From contig SCMY01000017.1 in assembly GCA_005502805.1 (NCBI GenBank), positions 32,043-96,042 on the forward strand: a stretch of 64,000 bases of DNA, written 5' to 3'. The notes under the pieces were generated by a model, which was given only the letters and a program-made list of their open reading frames with translations, was not told the origin of the DNA and did not search any database. Below are positions 1-7,882 of the stretch, one piece after another (positions within the stretch are counted from its first letter, which is position 1; each line of letters begins with the position of its first letter). The translations under genes and the position numbers were made by a program. Source of the DNA: Rhizobiales bacterium 2SD (GTDB taxonomy: Bacteria; Pseudomonadota; Alphaproteobacteria; Rhizobiales; Beijerinckiaceae).

Positions 1-541
1 CGGCGTTGACCGTGATCCCGCGTGGGCCGAGCTCGGCCGCGAGCGCGCGGGTGAGCGCTTCGAGCCCGCCCTTGGTCGCGATGTAGCCGGGATCGCCGGC
101 GCGCGCGATCGAGCCGGCGATCGAGGTGATGTTGACGATGCGCCCGCCGTCCGGGATGTGCCGGGCGAGCTGCCGCACCAGGTCGAACGGCGCGACGAGA
201 TTGACCTCGAGCAGCGCGCGGAAAGCGGCGCGGTCGAGAGCATCGAGCGGCCGACGGTCGCGCAAGCCGGCATTGTTGACGAGGATGTCGATGCGGGGAT
301 GGCGCGCCACCAGCGCATCGAGCGCCTGCGTGGTCGCATTCTCGTCGGCGAGGTCTGTTGCGAAGGTCGAGACCGCGAGGCCTTCCGTGGCCAGCTCGGC
401 GGCAGCCTTGTCGAGTAGCTCCTGACTGCGGCCATGGATTACCACATGCGCACCGCGCGCGGCGAGCCCCTTGGCGATCGCGAGGCCGAGGCCCTTGCCG
501 GCCCCGGTGACCAGAGCCGTTCGTCCGTTCAGATCCGTCAT
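1..541 (-). CDS. SDR family oxidoreductase, C-terminus cut by window edge
   Basis: NAD(P)-dependent short-chain dehydrogenase/reductase, presumably cytosolic. The reading frame begins at the ATG at 539-541 and stays open to the left edge. The Rossmann motif TGAGKGLG lies at residues 12-19, NNAG near residue 88, and the catalytic Tyr153 and Lys157 (YIATK) follow a SIAGS stretch carrying the catalytic serine. The visible part ends in the usual GITVNA segment, so roughly the last 70-80 residues lie outside the window. The substrate cannot be read from the sequence; a gluconate 5-dehydrogenase-like or 3-oxoacyl-ACP reductase-like role is possible. Confidence 0.9.
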   Translation of the reverse strand, partial: MTDLNGRTALVTGAGKGLGLAIAKGLAARGAHVVIHGRSQELLDKAAAELATEGLAVSTFATDLADENATTQALDALVARHPRIDILVNNAGLRDRRPLDALDRAAFRALLEVNLVAPFDLVRQLARHIPDGGRIVNITSIAGSIARAGDPGYIATKGGLEALTRALAAELGPRGITVNA

Positions 542-621
542 CGCCTCTCGCCGTCAGCCTTGCAGGTCCGCCGAGCTTGTCGCCCGGCGGCGTCCTATCG
601 CGTCAGCACTGGCCCGGTCCA

Positions 622-1374
622 TCACAGCCGCTGCGAGGTCGTGCCCTTGGCGATGATCGGGCCGGTCGGGCGCCCGGTCGGCGAGCCGCTCGCCGGCTCC
701 AGCGTGATCTCGAAGAGTTGGCCGTTGCCCAGCGGCAGATTGTCGAGCCGCAGCGGCGTTGAGCGGGCGCGGTCGATCAGGCCGACCGAGCGCGGGCCGA
801 CGGCGCGGTCCCACAAGGTCCAGATCTCAAGCGCCTTGCCGGCGGGTACGTCGATGCTTTGCAAAGGCAGCATCTCGACGCGGCCATCGGCGAAGGTGTT
901 GACTACGGCGGCGGCGGCATTGCCCTCTGTCAGGAGCACCGCGACCATCAGCGGCTGACGCTTGGCGCGATCGAGCGCGCCGACGAGGCCGACCGCCAGC
1001 AATATCGTGGCCAGCGCACCGGCGAAGGCGGCGCCGCGCCAGATGAACAGGCTGCTCCACCAGTCGGCGAAGCGGCTGGAACCAGCTGCTCCCGGGAGTG
1101 TCGGTGCAGTTCTGGCGGCAGGTTGCGCCAGGCCCGCTATTCCGCTCTCGATGCCGGACCAGAGCTCGGCGGAGGGCGTGACCGGCATGGCCGTTGCGTC
1201 GAGCGCAAAGAAGTGCCTGCGCCAGCGTTCGACCGAGGCGGCGAAATCGCGATCCGTGTCGAGACGGCCTTCGGCGGCGGCGTACTCTGCTCCATCGAGC
1301 AGGCCGAGCACATATTCGCCGGCGAGTGCGTCGCGCTCCGGGGGGCTGAGCTGGTCGTCGCGGGAGGGGCTCAT
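622..1374 (-). CDS. RskA-like anti-sigma factor
   Basis: Membrane-anchored anti-sigma factor that should bind the ECF sigma factor encoded just upstream. The N-terminal part (GEYVLGLLDGAE) is the short cytoplasmic sigma-binding segment. One hydrophobic helix lies near residues 120-145, and the C-terminal domain (ALEIWTLWD, then LEPASGSPTG) matches the anti-sigma-K RskA domain. I chose the ATG at 1374 because it overlaps the sigma-factor stop as ATGA, which implies translational coupling; an in-frame ATG 14 codons earlier lies inside the sigma gene. 250 residues. No zinc-binding HxxxCxxC motif is visible, so it is not a ZAS-type factor. The activating signal is unknown. Confidence 0.85.
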   Translation of the reverse strand: MSPSRDDQLSPPERDALAGEYVLGLLDGAEYAAAEGRLDTDRDFAASVERWRRHFFALDATAMPVTPSAELWSGIESGIAGLAQPAARTAPTLPGAAGSSRFADWWSSLFIWRGAAFAGALATILLAVGLVGALDRAKRQPLMVAVLLTEGNAAAAVVNTFADGRVEMLPLQSIDVPAGKALEIWTLWDRAVGPRSVGLIDRARSTPLRLDNLPLGNGQLFEITLEPASGSPTGRPTGPIIAKGTTSQRL

Positions 1375-1934
1375 CCGAGGCACTCCTTCAGCGAGAGCAG
1401 GGAACGCCGGATCCAAGACTTCACCGTGCCGAGCGGCAGCTTGAGCCGCCCGGCGATCTCGCCATGCGTCAACCCCTGGACGAAGGCGAGCAGCACCAGG
1501 CCGCGCCGCTGCGGCGTCAGCATCTCCAGGCAGGCGCGCAGCGCGCTGGCATCCGACAGCTTCGCCATCACGGTCTCGGGGTCGTCCTCCTCGCTCGCGG
1601 TCTCCTCGGCGATCGGCGTGTCGCTGGTCTCGGTTCGCTTCTCGTCGCGCAGGATCGAGAGCGAGCGGTTGCGCAGGATCGCGTAGATCCAGGTCAGGCC
1701 GGCGCCGCGCTCGGGATCGAAGCGGCCGGCATGCCTGAAGATCAGCACGAACGCGTCCTGCACCGCTTCCTCCGCCAGAGCCCGGCGCTTCAAGAGACGC
1801 TGCGCCACACCGAGCATACGCGGCGACTCCGCCTCATAGATGCGGCGGAGCGCGTTTTTGTCGCCGGCGGCGCAGGCGAGGAGGGCGGTCTCGATCTCGC
1901 CGGTGTATCGCGGTTGCGTTGCGTCGCTCGCCAT
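1371..1934 (-). CDS. ECF RNA polymerase sigma factor (SigK-like)
   Basis: Extracytoplasmic-function sigma-70 factor of 187 residues. Region 2 shows the usual AEEAVQDAFVLIF and GLTWIYAILRNRSLS segments for -10 recognition and melting. Region 4 shows LTPQRRGLVLLAFVQGLTHGEIA followed by LPLGTVKSWIRRSLLSLKECL, the helix-turn-helix for the -35 element. Start taken at MASDATQ (ATG 1934); a longer frame begins 15 codons upstream but reads into Arg-rich sequence. It is the first gene of a two-gene unit with the anti-sigma factor (4-nt overlap) and is divergent from the exported DUF4394 gene, which may be part of its regulon. That last point is inference. Confidence 0.9.
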   Translation of the reverse strand: MASDATQPRYTGEIETALLACAAGDKNALRRIYEAESPRMLGVAQRLLKRRALAEEAVQDAFVLIFRHAGRFDPERGAGLTWIYAILRNRSLSILRDEKRTETSDTPIAEETASEEDDPETVMAKLSDASALRACLEMLTPQRRGLVLLAFVQGLTHGEIAGRLKLPLGTVKSWIRRSLLSLKECLG

Positions 1935-2136
1935 CCGTTTCCCCGGTCTCCGGCGGTCCTCACGAGAGCCGCGGCCCATTGTTACGCGATGCCCACCGCC
2001 TTGGATGCAGGCCGCCGGTTTTATTTTTTCATCCGCATCCGCCCCGAAACCTCGCCGCTATCCGCCATGGGTGCCGCGCCGCAGAAGGCGTCGGCCAGCC
2101 CCTTTGAGATCGCGACACGAACCGGAGGACATCCCC

Positions 2137-2925
2137 ATGACCAAGGCTCGCAACCTGCTCCTCGCATCCACCATTCTCACAGCGGCCGTCGCAGCCAGCG
2201 CTGCCCAGGCCGGCATGCTCGCCGTGCTGACCGGCGACGACACGCTGACCATGGTCGATACCGCCACGCAGAAGGCCGGCAAGTCGATGAAGGTCAGCGG
2301 CATCGCCGGCAAGATCGCCGGCATCGATGTCCGGCCCGCCGACGGTCTGCTCTATGCGCTCGCCGCCGACGGTACGATCTACACGATCGACAAGGCCGGC
2401 AAGGCGACGATGAAGTCGAAGATGGACACGGTGCTGCCCGCCAGCACCATGGCGACGGTCGACTTCAACCCGGCGGCCGACCGTCTGCGCGTCATCGGCG
2501 CCGACGGCACCAACCTTCGCGTCAATGTCGACGACGGCAAAACCACGATCGATGGCAAGCTGAAGTTCGCCGAGACCGACATGCACAAGGGCGAGACGCC
2601 GATGGTCGTCGCTGGCGCCTACAGCAATTCGGTCAAAGGCACCAAGGAGACGGCGCTCTATGACATCGACGGCAAGATCGGCGGGCTCTTGAAGCAGGCG
2701 CCGCCGAATGACGGCGTGCTCGGCGCGATCGGCAAGCTCGGCATCACACCGAAGGCGATCGCCTTCGACATCGAGACGGCGGCCGATGGCAGCAACACCG
2801 GCTGGCTGGTGGCCGATGGCGGGCTCTACAAGCTCGACATCGCCACAGGCAAGGCCGCGATGGTCGGCAAGATCGGCGGGCTCACAGCGCCGGTGCGTGA
2901 TGTCGCGGCGCTGCCGGCGATGTGA
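2137..2925 (+). CDS. Exported DUF4394 domain protein
   Basis: 262-residue secreted protein with a clear Sec signal peptide (KARNLLLASTILTAAVAAS, cleavage likely after AQA) followed by a single DUF4394 domain. That family is predicted to form a beta-propeller-like fold and has no known biochemical role. Repeated short motifs such as GIDVRPADGLLYAL and VDFNPAADRLRVI are typical of the family. The ATG at 2137 follows a GGAGGA ribosome-binding site at 2124-2129. The gene is divergent from the ECF sigma factor, and a hairpin terminator follows it. Position suggests regulation by the sigma factor, but no promoter motif could be assigned with certainty. Confidence 0.85.
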   Translation: MTKARNLLLASTILTAAVAASAAQAGMLAVLTGDDTLTMVDTATQKAGKSMKVSGIAGKIAGIDVRPADGLLYALAADGTIYTIDKAGKATMKSKMDTVLPASTMATVDFNPAADRLRVIGADGTNLRVNVDDGKTTIDGKLKFAETDMHKGETPMVVAGAYSNSVKGTKETALYDIDGKIGGLLKQAPPNDGVLGAIGKLGITPKAIAFDIETAADGSNTGWLVADGGLYKLDIATGKAAMVGKIGGLTAPVRDVAALPAM

Positions 2926-2952
2926 GCCGAACGCATCTTTCGACCTGCGGGA

Positions 2953-2983
2953 GGCCGCCGTTCCCCAGGGAGCGGCGGCCTTT
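2953..2983 (+). terminator. Rho-independent terminator after DUF4394 gene
   Basis: Perfect 8-bp stem GGCCGCCG (2953-2960) and CGGCGGCC (2973-2980) with a 12-nt loop and a short T run. It lies 28 nt after the DUF4394 stop and before the DUF1800 gene, so those two are probably separate transcripts. Confidence 0.6.
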
Positions 2984-3063
2984 CGCGTTGCAGAGATGGT
3001 CGGGCTTTCGCCATAGTTGCAGTGGAGTCTACGGCTGGCGGCGCAGATGGCGGAGGCGAGGGC

Positions 3064-4512
3064 ATGGCGGATTGGTCAGACCCACGCTTGAAGATGCTGG
3101 CCTTGCAACGCTTCGGCCTCGGCCTGAAGCCGGGGCAAGGTGGAAACGTCGCAGACGTTCGCGAGCGGCTCCTCGCGGAGATTCGCAATGAAGGCGCGCC
3201 GCAGCCGCGCGTCAGCTTCTCCGGTGCGGCGCCGATCGGCCGGGCACTCTACGCTTTCGAGGATGAGGAACGCGCCGCACGCGAGGCCAAGCGCGTGGCT
3301 ACCCAGCAGGGTGGCCAGCAAGGCGTGCAGGTCGCCGCCGCGCCGCCCATGCCCGGACAGCCGCAGGGCCAGATGCAGGCGCCGGCGCAACCGGTTCCCC
3401 AATTTCCGCAGGCGATCTATCGCGAGGAGGTCGTCGCCCGCGTCCAGGGAGCGCTCGAGGCCGAGACCGGTTTCGCCGAGCGGCTGGTGCAGTTCTGGTC
3501 GAACCATTTCTGCGTCTCGGTCGCCAAGGGCAATTTCGTCCGCGCCATGGCCGGCACTTTCGAACGCGAGGCGATCCGCCCCAACATCTTCGGCCGCTTC
3601 GAGGAACTGTTGGTCGCGGTCGAGAGCCATCCGGCCATGCTCAACTTCCTCGACAACCAGCTCTCGATCGGCCCGGATTCGCGTGCCGGCAAGCGTCGCG
3701 GCCGCGGCCTCAATGAGAACCTCGCCCGCGAGATCATGGAGCTCCACACGCTCGGCGTCTCCGGCGGCTATACGCAAGCCGACGTCACCTCGCTGGCGCG
3801 GATCATCACCGGCTGGACCATTGTCGGGCGCGACGCCCGTCTCGGCTTCCCCGGCTCCTTCGCCTTCAATCCCGGCCTGCACGATCCCGGCGGCCAGAGG
3901 CTGCTCGGTAAGGTCTACCGGCAGGAGGGCAAGGAGAAGGGCATGGCGGCGCTCGCCGATCTCGCCCGCCATCCGAGCACGGCCAGTTTCATCGCCCGCA
4001 AGCTCGCCCGGCATTTCGTCGCCGACGAACCGCCGCCGGCACTGGTCGCCGAGCTCGCCCGTGTCTTCCGCGAGACGGGCGGCGACCTTGCCGCGCTGTC
4101 GCGCACGCTGGTGACCTCCGAGCTTGCAGTAGCCGCTCCTGCGACCAAACTGCGCACGCCGCAGGAGTTCCTGGTCGCCTCGTTCCGCGCGCTCGGCCGC
4201 AAGCCGGATTTCGGCCAGATCGCCGGGCCGCTCGGCGTGATGGGCCAACAGCTCTGGCAGCCCTCCGGCCCGGACGGCTATCCCGACAGCAACGCGGCTT
4301 GGGCGACGCCTGAGGGGATCAAGACCCGCATCGACGTCGCAGCCCAACTCGGCCGGCAGGCGGCGGGCTCGGTCGCCGATCCGCGCGCGCTGGTCGAGGA
4401 GGTGCTCGGCCCGCTCGCTTCGGCCCAGACGCGGCAGGCGGTGGCGCGGGCCGAGAGCAAGCCACAGGCGCTCGCGCTACTTTTGATGTCGCCCGAATTC
4501 CAGCGGAGGTGA
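3064..4512 (+). CDS. DUF1800 domain protein
   Basis: 482-residue member of the DUF1800 family, function unknown. Family hallmarks seen are FWSNHFCVS, EREAIRPNIFGRFEELL, NENLAREIMELHTLGV and SLARIITGWT. A Gln/Pro/Ala-rich linker near residues 80-120 interrupts the N-terminal part. Start placed at MADWSD (ATG 3064) because GGAGG lies 7 nt upstream; an earlier in-frame ATG at 3022 has no such site. The stop is 2 nt before the start of the DUF1501 gene. DUF1800 and DUF1501 genes are very often adjacent in bacteria, which implies a joint but still undefined role. Confidence 0.9.
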   Translation: MADWSDPRLKMLALQRFGLGLKPGQGGNVADVRERLLAEIRNEGAPQPRVSFSGAAPIGRALYAFEDEERAAREAKRVATQQGGQQGVQVAAAPPMPGQPQGQMQAPAQPVPQFPQAIYREEVVARVQGALEAETGFAERLVQFWSNHFCVSVAKGNFVRAMAGTFEREAIRPNIFGRFEELLVAVESHPAMLNFLDNQLSIGPDSRAGKRRGRGLNENLAREIMELHTLGVSGGYTQADVTSLARIITGWTIVGRDARLGFPGSFAFNPGLHDPGGQRLLGKVYRQEGKEKGMAALADLARHPSTASFIARKLARHFVADEPPPALVAELARVFRETGGDLAALSRTLVTSELAVAAPATKLRTPQEFLVASFRALGRKPDFGQIAGPLGVMGQQLWQPSGPDGYPDSNAAWATPEGIKTRIDVAAQLGRQAAGSVADPRALVEEVLGPLASAQTRQAVARAESKPQALALLLMSPEFQRR

Positions 4513-4514
4513 GC

Positions 4515-5759
4515 ATGGCCGCCGACGACGATGATTGCGAACGGATGACGCCTTCGCGTCGGGCTGTGCTCGGCGCGGCCAGCGCGCTCTTCGCCTGGTC
4601 CTATATGCCGAAATTCGCCCATGCGGCGGCGGGCTCGCGCGATGCCCGCTTCCTGCTGGTGGTGCTGCGCGGCGCGCTCGACGGGCTCTCTGCCGTGCCG
4701 CCGCTCGGCGATCCCAACTACGCCGATCTGCGCGAGGGCATCGCGCTGGCCAAGGACGGGCCGGACGCGGCGCTGCCGCTCGACGGCTTCTTCTACCTGC
4801 ACCCGGCGATGCCGAACCTGGCACGGCTTTATGCGAGAGGTCAGGCGTCGATCGTTCATGCCAGCGCCACCGGGTATCGCGAGCGCTCGCATTTCGACGG
4901 GCAGGACGTGCTTGAAAGCGGGCAGGGCGGCCCGGGCAAGACCGAGAGCGGCTGGCTCAACCGTTTGATCGCCAGCCTGCCGGCGGGCGAGGCGGTCTCT
5001 CGCCATGGCGCGCTCGGTGTCGGCGTGGTCCCGCCTCTGGTGGTGCGGGGCTCCGCGCCGGTGCTCGGCTGGGCGCCGCCGCGCATGGCGCGGGCCGGCG
5101 CCGATCTCGTCCAGCGCCTCGGCGATCTCTATGGCGAGCGCGACCCGGCTCTGGCGCTGGTGCTGAAGCGGGCGATCGAGACCGAACTGATCGCGTCCAG
5201 GCAAGGCGCCGAGCAGCCGCGCGGCGGCGGCGGGCCGGACAGCGCCGAAGGCATGAAGCGCATCGCCGAGGGCGCGGCAAGGCTGGTCGGCGCCGAGGAT
5301 GGCCCGCGCATCGCTGCTTTGGCCTTCGAGGGGTGGGATACGCATGCCAACGAGGGCGGAGCCAAGGGCCGGCTCGCGACGCTGCTCGGCGGGCTCGACG
5401 GCGCGCTCGCGACCTTCGAGAGCGGGCTCAAACCCGTCTGGAAGGACACGGTGGTGATGGTCGTAACCGAGTTCGGCCGCACCGCCCGCGTCAACGGCAC
5501 GGTCGGCACCGATCACGGCACCGGCACGGTCGCCTTCCTGGTCGGCGGCGCAGTCAAGGGCAAGCGGATGATCGTCGACTGGCCGGGCTTGAAACCCGAG
5601 CAGTTGCACGAGCAGCGCGACCTGAAACCGACCACCGACATCCGCGCGGTTGCGAAGGGCGTGGTCGCCGATCTGTTCGGGCTGTCGGGGCCGGTGCTGG
5701 CGGAGAAGGTGTTTCCGGGCACCAGTGGGTTGGCGCCAATGCAGGGGCTGGTGGTTTAG
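4515..5759 (+). CDS. DUF1501 domain protein (Tat-type signal)
   Basis: 414-residue DUF1501 protein, a branch of the alkaline phosphatase/sulfatase-like superfamily with unknown substrate. The N-terminus has a twin-arginine-like motif (SRRAVLGAAS) and hydrophobic segment ending FAHA, so export is likely. Family signatures include LRGALDGLS, SHFDGQDVLESG, FEGWDTHANEGG and TEFGRT...GTDHGTGTVAFLVGG. The ATG at 4515 is preferred over a GTG at 4509 because GCGGAGG (4503-4509) then sits at proper spacing. It is translated together with the upstream DUF1800 gene and probably acts with it. Confidence 0.9.
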   Translation: MAADDDDCERMTPSRRAVLGAASALFAWSYMPKFAHAAAGSRDARFLLVVLRGALDGLSAVPPLGDPNYADLREGIALAKDGPDAALPLDGFFYLHPAMPNLARLYARGQASIVHASATGYRERSHFDGQDVLESGQGGPGKTESGWLNRLIASLPAGEAVSRHGALGVGVVPPLVVRGSAPVLGWAPPRMARAGADLVQRLGDLYGERDPALALVLKRAIETELIASRQGAEQPRGGGGPDSAEGMKRIAEGAARLVGAEDGPRIAALAFEGWDTHANEGGAKGRLATLLGGLDGALATFESGLKPVWKDTVVMVVTEFGRTARVNGTVGTDHGTGTVAFLVGGAVKGKRMIVDWPGLKPEQLHEQRDLKPTTDIRAVAKGVVADLFGLSGPVLAEKVFPGTSGLAPMQGLVV

Positions 5760-5765
5760 CCTTGG

Positions 5766-5852
5766 CGTCATGCTCGGGCGAAGCGTAGCGCAGACCCGAG
5801 CATCTCTTTCAGGAGATTCCCGGCTCTTCGCTTCGCTACGGCCGGGAATGAC
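5766..5852. repeat. Intergenic CGTCAT-flanked hairpin repeat
   Basis: Short palindromic intergenic element bounded by CGTCATGCTCGGG and CCGGGAATGAC. Two hairpin halves (CTCGGGC...GACCCGAG and CCGGC...GCCGGG) are joined by CATCTCTTTCAGGAGATT. Related copies occur near 35.9, 42.8 and 43.9 kb. It separates the convergent DUF1501 and leuD genes. Confidence 0.7.
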
Positions 5853-5861
5853 ACCCCTCGG

Positions 5862-6464
5862 TCAAGCCCAGGCGCGACCCTTCAGCTTCTCCTCATAAGC
5901 GTCGATCTTGGTCGACTTCTCCATGGTGAGGCCGATGTCGTCGAGGCCGTTGAGCAGGCAGTGCTTGCGGAACGGGTCGATCTCGAAGCGGACTTCGCCG
6001 CCATCGGGGCCCTTGATCGTCTGGCCGACGAGGTCGACCGTCAGCGTCGCGTTCGAGCCGCGATCGGCATCGTCGAACAGCTTCTCCAGGTCTTCCTGGC
6101 TGACCACGATCGGCAGGATGCCGTTCTTGAAGCAGTTGTTGTAGAAGATGTCGGCGAAGCTGGTGGAGATCACGCAGCGGATGCCGAAGTCGAGCAGCGC
6201 CCAGGGAGCATGCTCGCGCGACGAGCCGCAGCCGAAATTGTCGCCGGCGACGAGAATCTCCGACTTGCGATAGGCCGGCTGGTTGAGGACGAAGTCGGGG
6301 TTCTCCGAGCCGTCCTCCTTGTAGCGCATCTCAGAGAACAGCGCGGTGCCGAGCCCGGTGCGCTTGATCGTCTTCAGATACTGCTTGGGGATGATCATGT
6401 CGGTGTCGACATTGATCACCTTCAGCGGGGCGGGGGTCGAGGTCAGGGTGGTGAAGGGCTGCAT
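5862..6464 (-). CDS. leuD: 3-isopropylmalate dehydratase small subunit
   Basis: Small subunit of isopropylmalate isomerase, which with LeuC converts 2-isopropylmalate to 3-isopropylmalate in leucine biosynthesis. 200 residues, the usual length. The swivel-domain signature NFGCGSSREHAPWAL and the early DTDMIIPKQYLK motif are intact. A GGAG site lies upstream of the ATG at 6464. It is on the same strand as leuC but separated from it by a LysE exporter, a metallopeptidase and a small membrane protein; leuB is about 48 kb away on the other strand. Confidence 0.97.
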   Translation of the reverse strand: MQPFTTLTSTPAPLKVINVDTDMIIPKQYLKTIKRTGLGTALFSEMRYKEDGSENPDFVLNQPAYRKSEILVAGDNFGCGSSREHAPWALLDFGIRCVISTSFADIFYNNCFKNGILPIVVSQEDLEKLFDDADRGSNATLTVDLVGQTIKGPDGGEVRFEIDPFRKHCLLNGLDDIGLTMEKSTKIDAYEEKLKGRAWA

Positions 6465-6514
6465 GGCGGATACTCCGGCAAGTCGTTCTGGTCAGGATGG
6501 GATGAGGCGGCGCG

Positions 6515-7147
6515 TCAGAGCTGCGCCGTCAGGAGCTTGAAGCTGGCGAAGGTGAAGAAGGCGGCGAGGCAGGCTTCCGCCCGGCGGCGGATCCTGCGGT
6601 AGCCCGCCACCATCGAAGCGGTCGAGAACAGGTAGGCATAGGTCTGGTTGATCGCGAGCGAGATCGTCAGGCATCCCAGGATGATGGCGTAGAGCACCAC
6701 CGCCGGCGTCTCGGGCCTGAGGCCGAGCGCGATGATCGCCGTCCAGCTCAGGATCGCCTTCGGGTTGGTGAGGTGCATCAGGTAGCCGCGCAGATAGAGG
6801 CGGCCGCCTGAGAGACCAGCTTTCGGCGGCGGCATCTCCGCCTGCATGGCCGAGCGGGCCGAACGCCATGCCAGGAACAGGAGATAGAGCCCGCCGATGA
6901 TCTTGATGGCGTAGAGCGCGCCCGGATGGGCGACGATCAGCGCGGTGACGCCGACCGCGGCGAGGATGCCCCAGGTCAGCGATCCCGTGGTGACGCCGAG
7001 CGCCAGCGTCATCCCGGCCTTACGGCCATGCTCCATCGAGGTCGCCATGACCTGGAGATTGCTCGGTCCAGGGCTGGCGACGGCGATGAAGAAGGCCGAG
7101 AAGACCAGAGCGAGGTCCGGCAGGTGGCGGATCAGTTCGTCGAACAT
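6515..7147 (-). CDS. LysE/RhtB family exporter
   Basis: 210-residue inner-membrane protein with about six hydrophobic helices and the family motif ASPGPSNLQVM near residue 25 (canonical PGP). LysE/RhtB proteins export amino acids or derivatives by proton exchange; the specific substrate is not predictable. The gene follows the metallopeptidase by only 5 nt and lies between leuC and leuD, so it may be co-transcribed with leucine biosynthesis genes, but export of leucine is only a guess. Confidence 0.9.
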   Translation of the reverse strand: MFDELIRHLPDLALVFSAFFIAVASPGPSNLQVMATSMEHGRKAGMTLALGVTTGSLTWGILAAVGVTALIVAHPGALYAIKIIGGLYLLFLAWRSARSAMQAEMPPPKAGLSGGRLYLRGYLMHLTNPKAILSWTAIIALGLRPETPAVVLYAIILGCLTISLAINQTYAYLFSTASMVAGYRRIRRRAEACLAAFFTFASFKLLTAQL

Positions 7148-7152
7148 CGTCT

Positions 7153-7611
7153 TTATCCTGCCGCCTTCTCGATCGCGTCCATGTCGTCGTCGTCGAAGCC
7201 GAAATGGTGGCCGATCTCGTGGACGAGTACATGGGTGACGATTGCGCCGAGCGTCTCGTCGTGCTCGGCCCAGTAGTCGAGGATCGGCCGGCGATAGAGA
7301 TGGATCGTGTTGGGCATCTGCCCGGTCTGCGGGGCATATCCCTGCTGCGGCAGGCCGATCCCGGAGAACAGGCCGAGCAGGTCGAAGGGACTCTCGGCGT
7401 CGAGCTCCTTTAGCACGTCGTCCTCGGGGAATTCGGTGACGTTGATGACGAGGTCGGCGCAGAGCTTGCGGAAATCCTCGGGCAGGCGGTCATAAGCCGC
7501 CTGCGCCAGGATCTCGAACTCGGCACCCGAGGGCGCGCGCACGCCGTCCCAGTCGAGACCCTGCGAGGCCGGCGCCGAAGCGCCTGTCTTGATCGAGGGA
7601 ACGGAGCCCAT
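7153..7611 (-). CDS. Zincin-like metallopeptidase family protein
   Basis: 152-residue protein of the minimal metallopeptidase family found widely in alphaproteobacteria. The zinc motif HEIGHHFGFDDDDMD near the C-terminus supplies HExxH plus a downstream Asp-rich segment, and the central part (FDLLGLFSG, PNTIHLYRRPI) is typical. No signal peptide is seen, so it is likely cytosolic. Start taken at the ATG at 7611, whose first base is shared with the stop of the upstream small membrane protein gene (TGATG). Physiological substrate unknown. Confidence 0.85.
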   Translation of the reverse strand: MGSVPSIKTGASAPASQGLDWDGVRAPSGAEFEILAQAAYDRLPEDFRKLCADLVINVTEFPEDDVLKELDAESPFDLLGLFSGIGLPQQGYAPQTGQMPNTIHLYRRPILDYWAEHDETLGAIVTHVLVHEIGHHFGFDDDDMDAIEKAAG

Positions 7612-7856
7612 CACCAGATCTTCAGTTGATGCCCGAGCCACCAGGACAGGCCGATGAAGGCGATCAGCGAGAGACCGCGGCCGATGCGTCGGCCCCAGAG
7701 CTCGATGTTGTCGCCTTCCGGCGCGTCCTTGCCGGAGAAGTGGTCGGCCGCACGCCCCATTGAGGAGCCGAGGAAGCTCTCGGAATCGCGCTTGACGCGA
7801 TCGAGCGCTTCCTTGGCCTCGTTGGCGCGGGCGGCTTCGCGGGGATCGGTGCTCAT
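7611..7856 (-). CDS. Small membrane-anchored hypothetical protein
   Basis: 81-residue protein with a charged N-terminal half (MSTDPREAARANEAKEALDR, probably helical) and a single C-terminal hydrophobic segment (GLSLIAFIGLSWWLGHQL). I do not recognise a named family. It starts 27 nt after leuC ends and shares a base with the start of the metallopeptidase, so it is probably part of a leuC-membrane protein-metallopeptidase-lysE-leuD transcript. It may act as a small membrane adaptor; this is inference. Confidence 0.75.
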   Translation of the reverse strand: MSTDPREAARANEAKEALDRVKRDSESFLGSSMGRAADHFSGKDAPEGDNIELWGRRIGRGLSLIAFIGLSWWLGHQLKIW

Positions 7857-7882
7857 GACGTCCTCCCGCGAACCGAACCGCT

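Noticed and set aside
4278..5771. A 497-codon minus-strand frame opposite the DUF1501 gene
   Set aside because: Arg/Ala/His-rich shadow with no motif, while the plus strand carries a clear DUF1501 protein with a ribosome-binding site.
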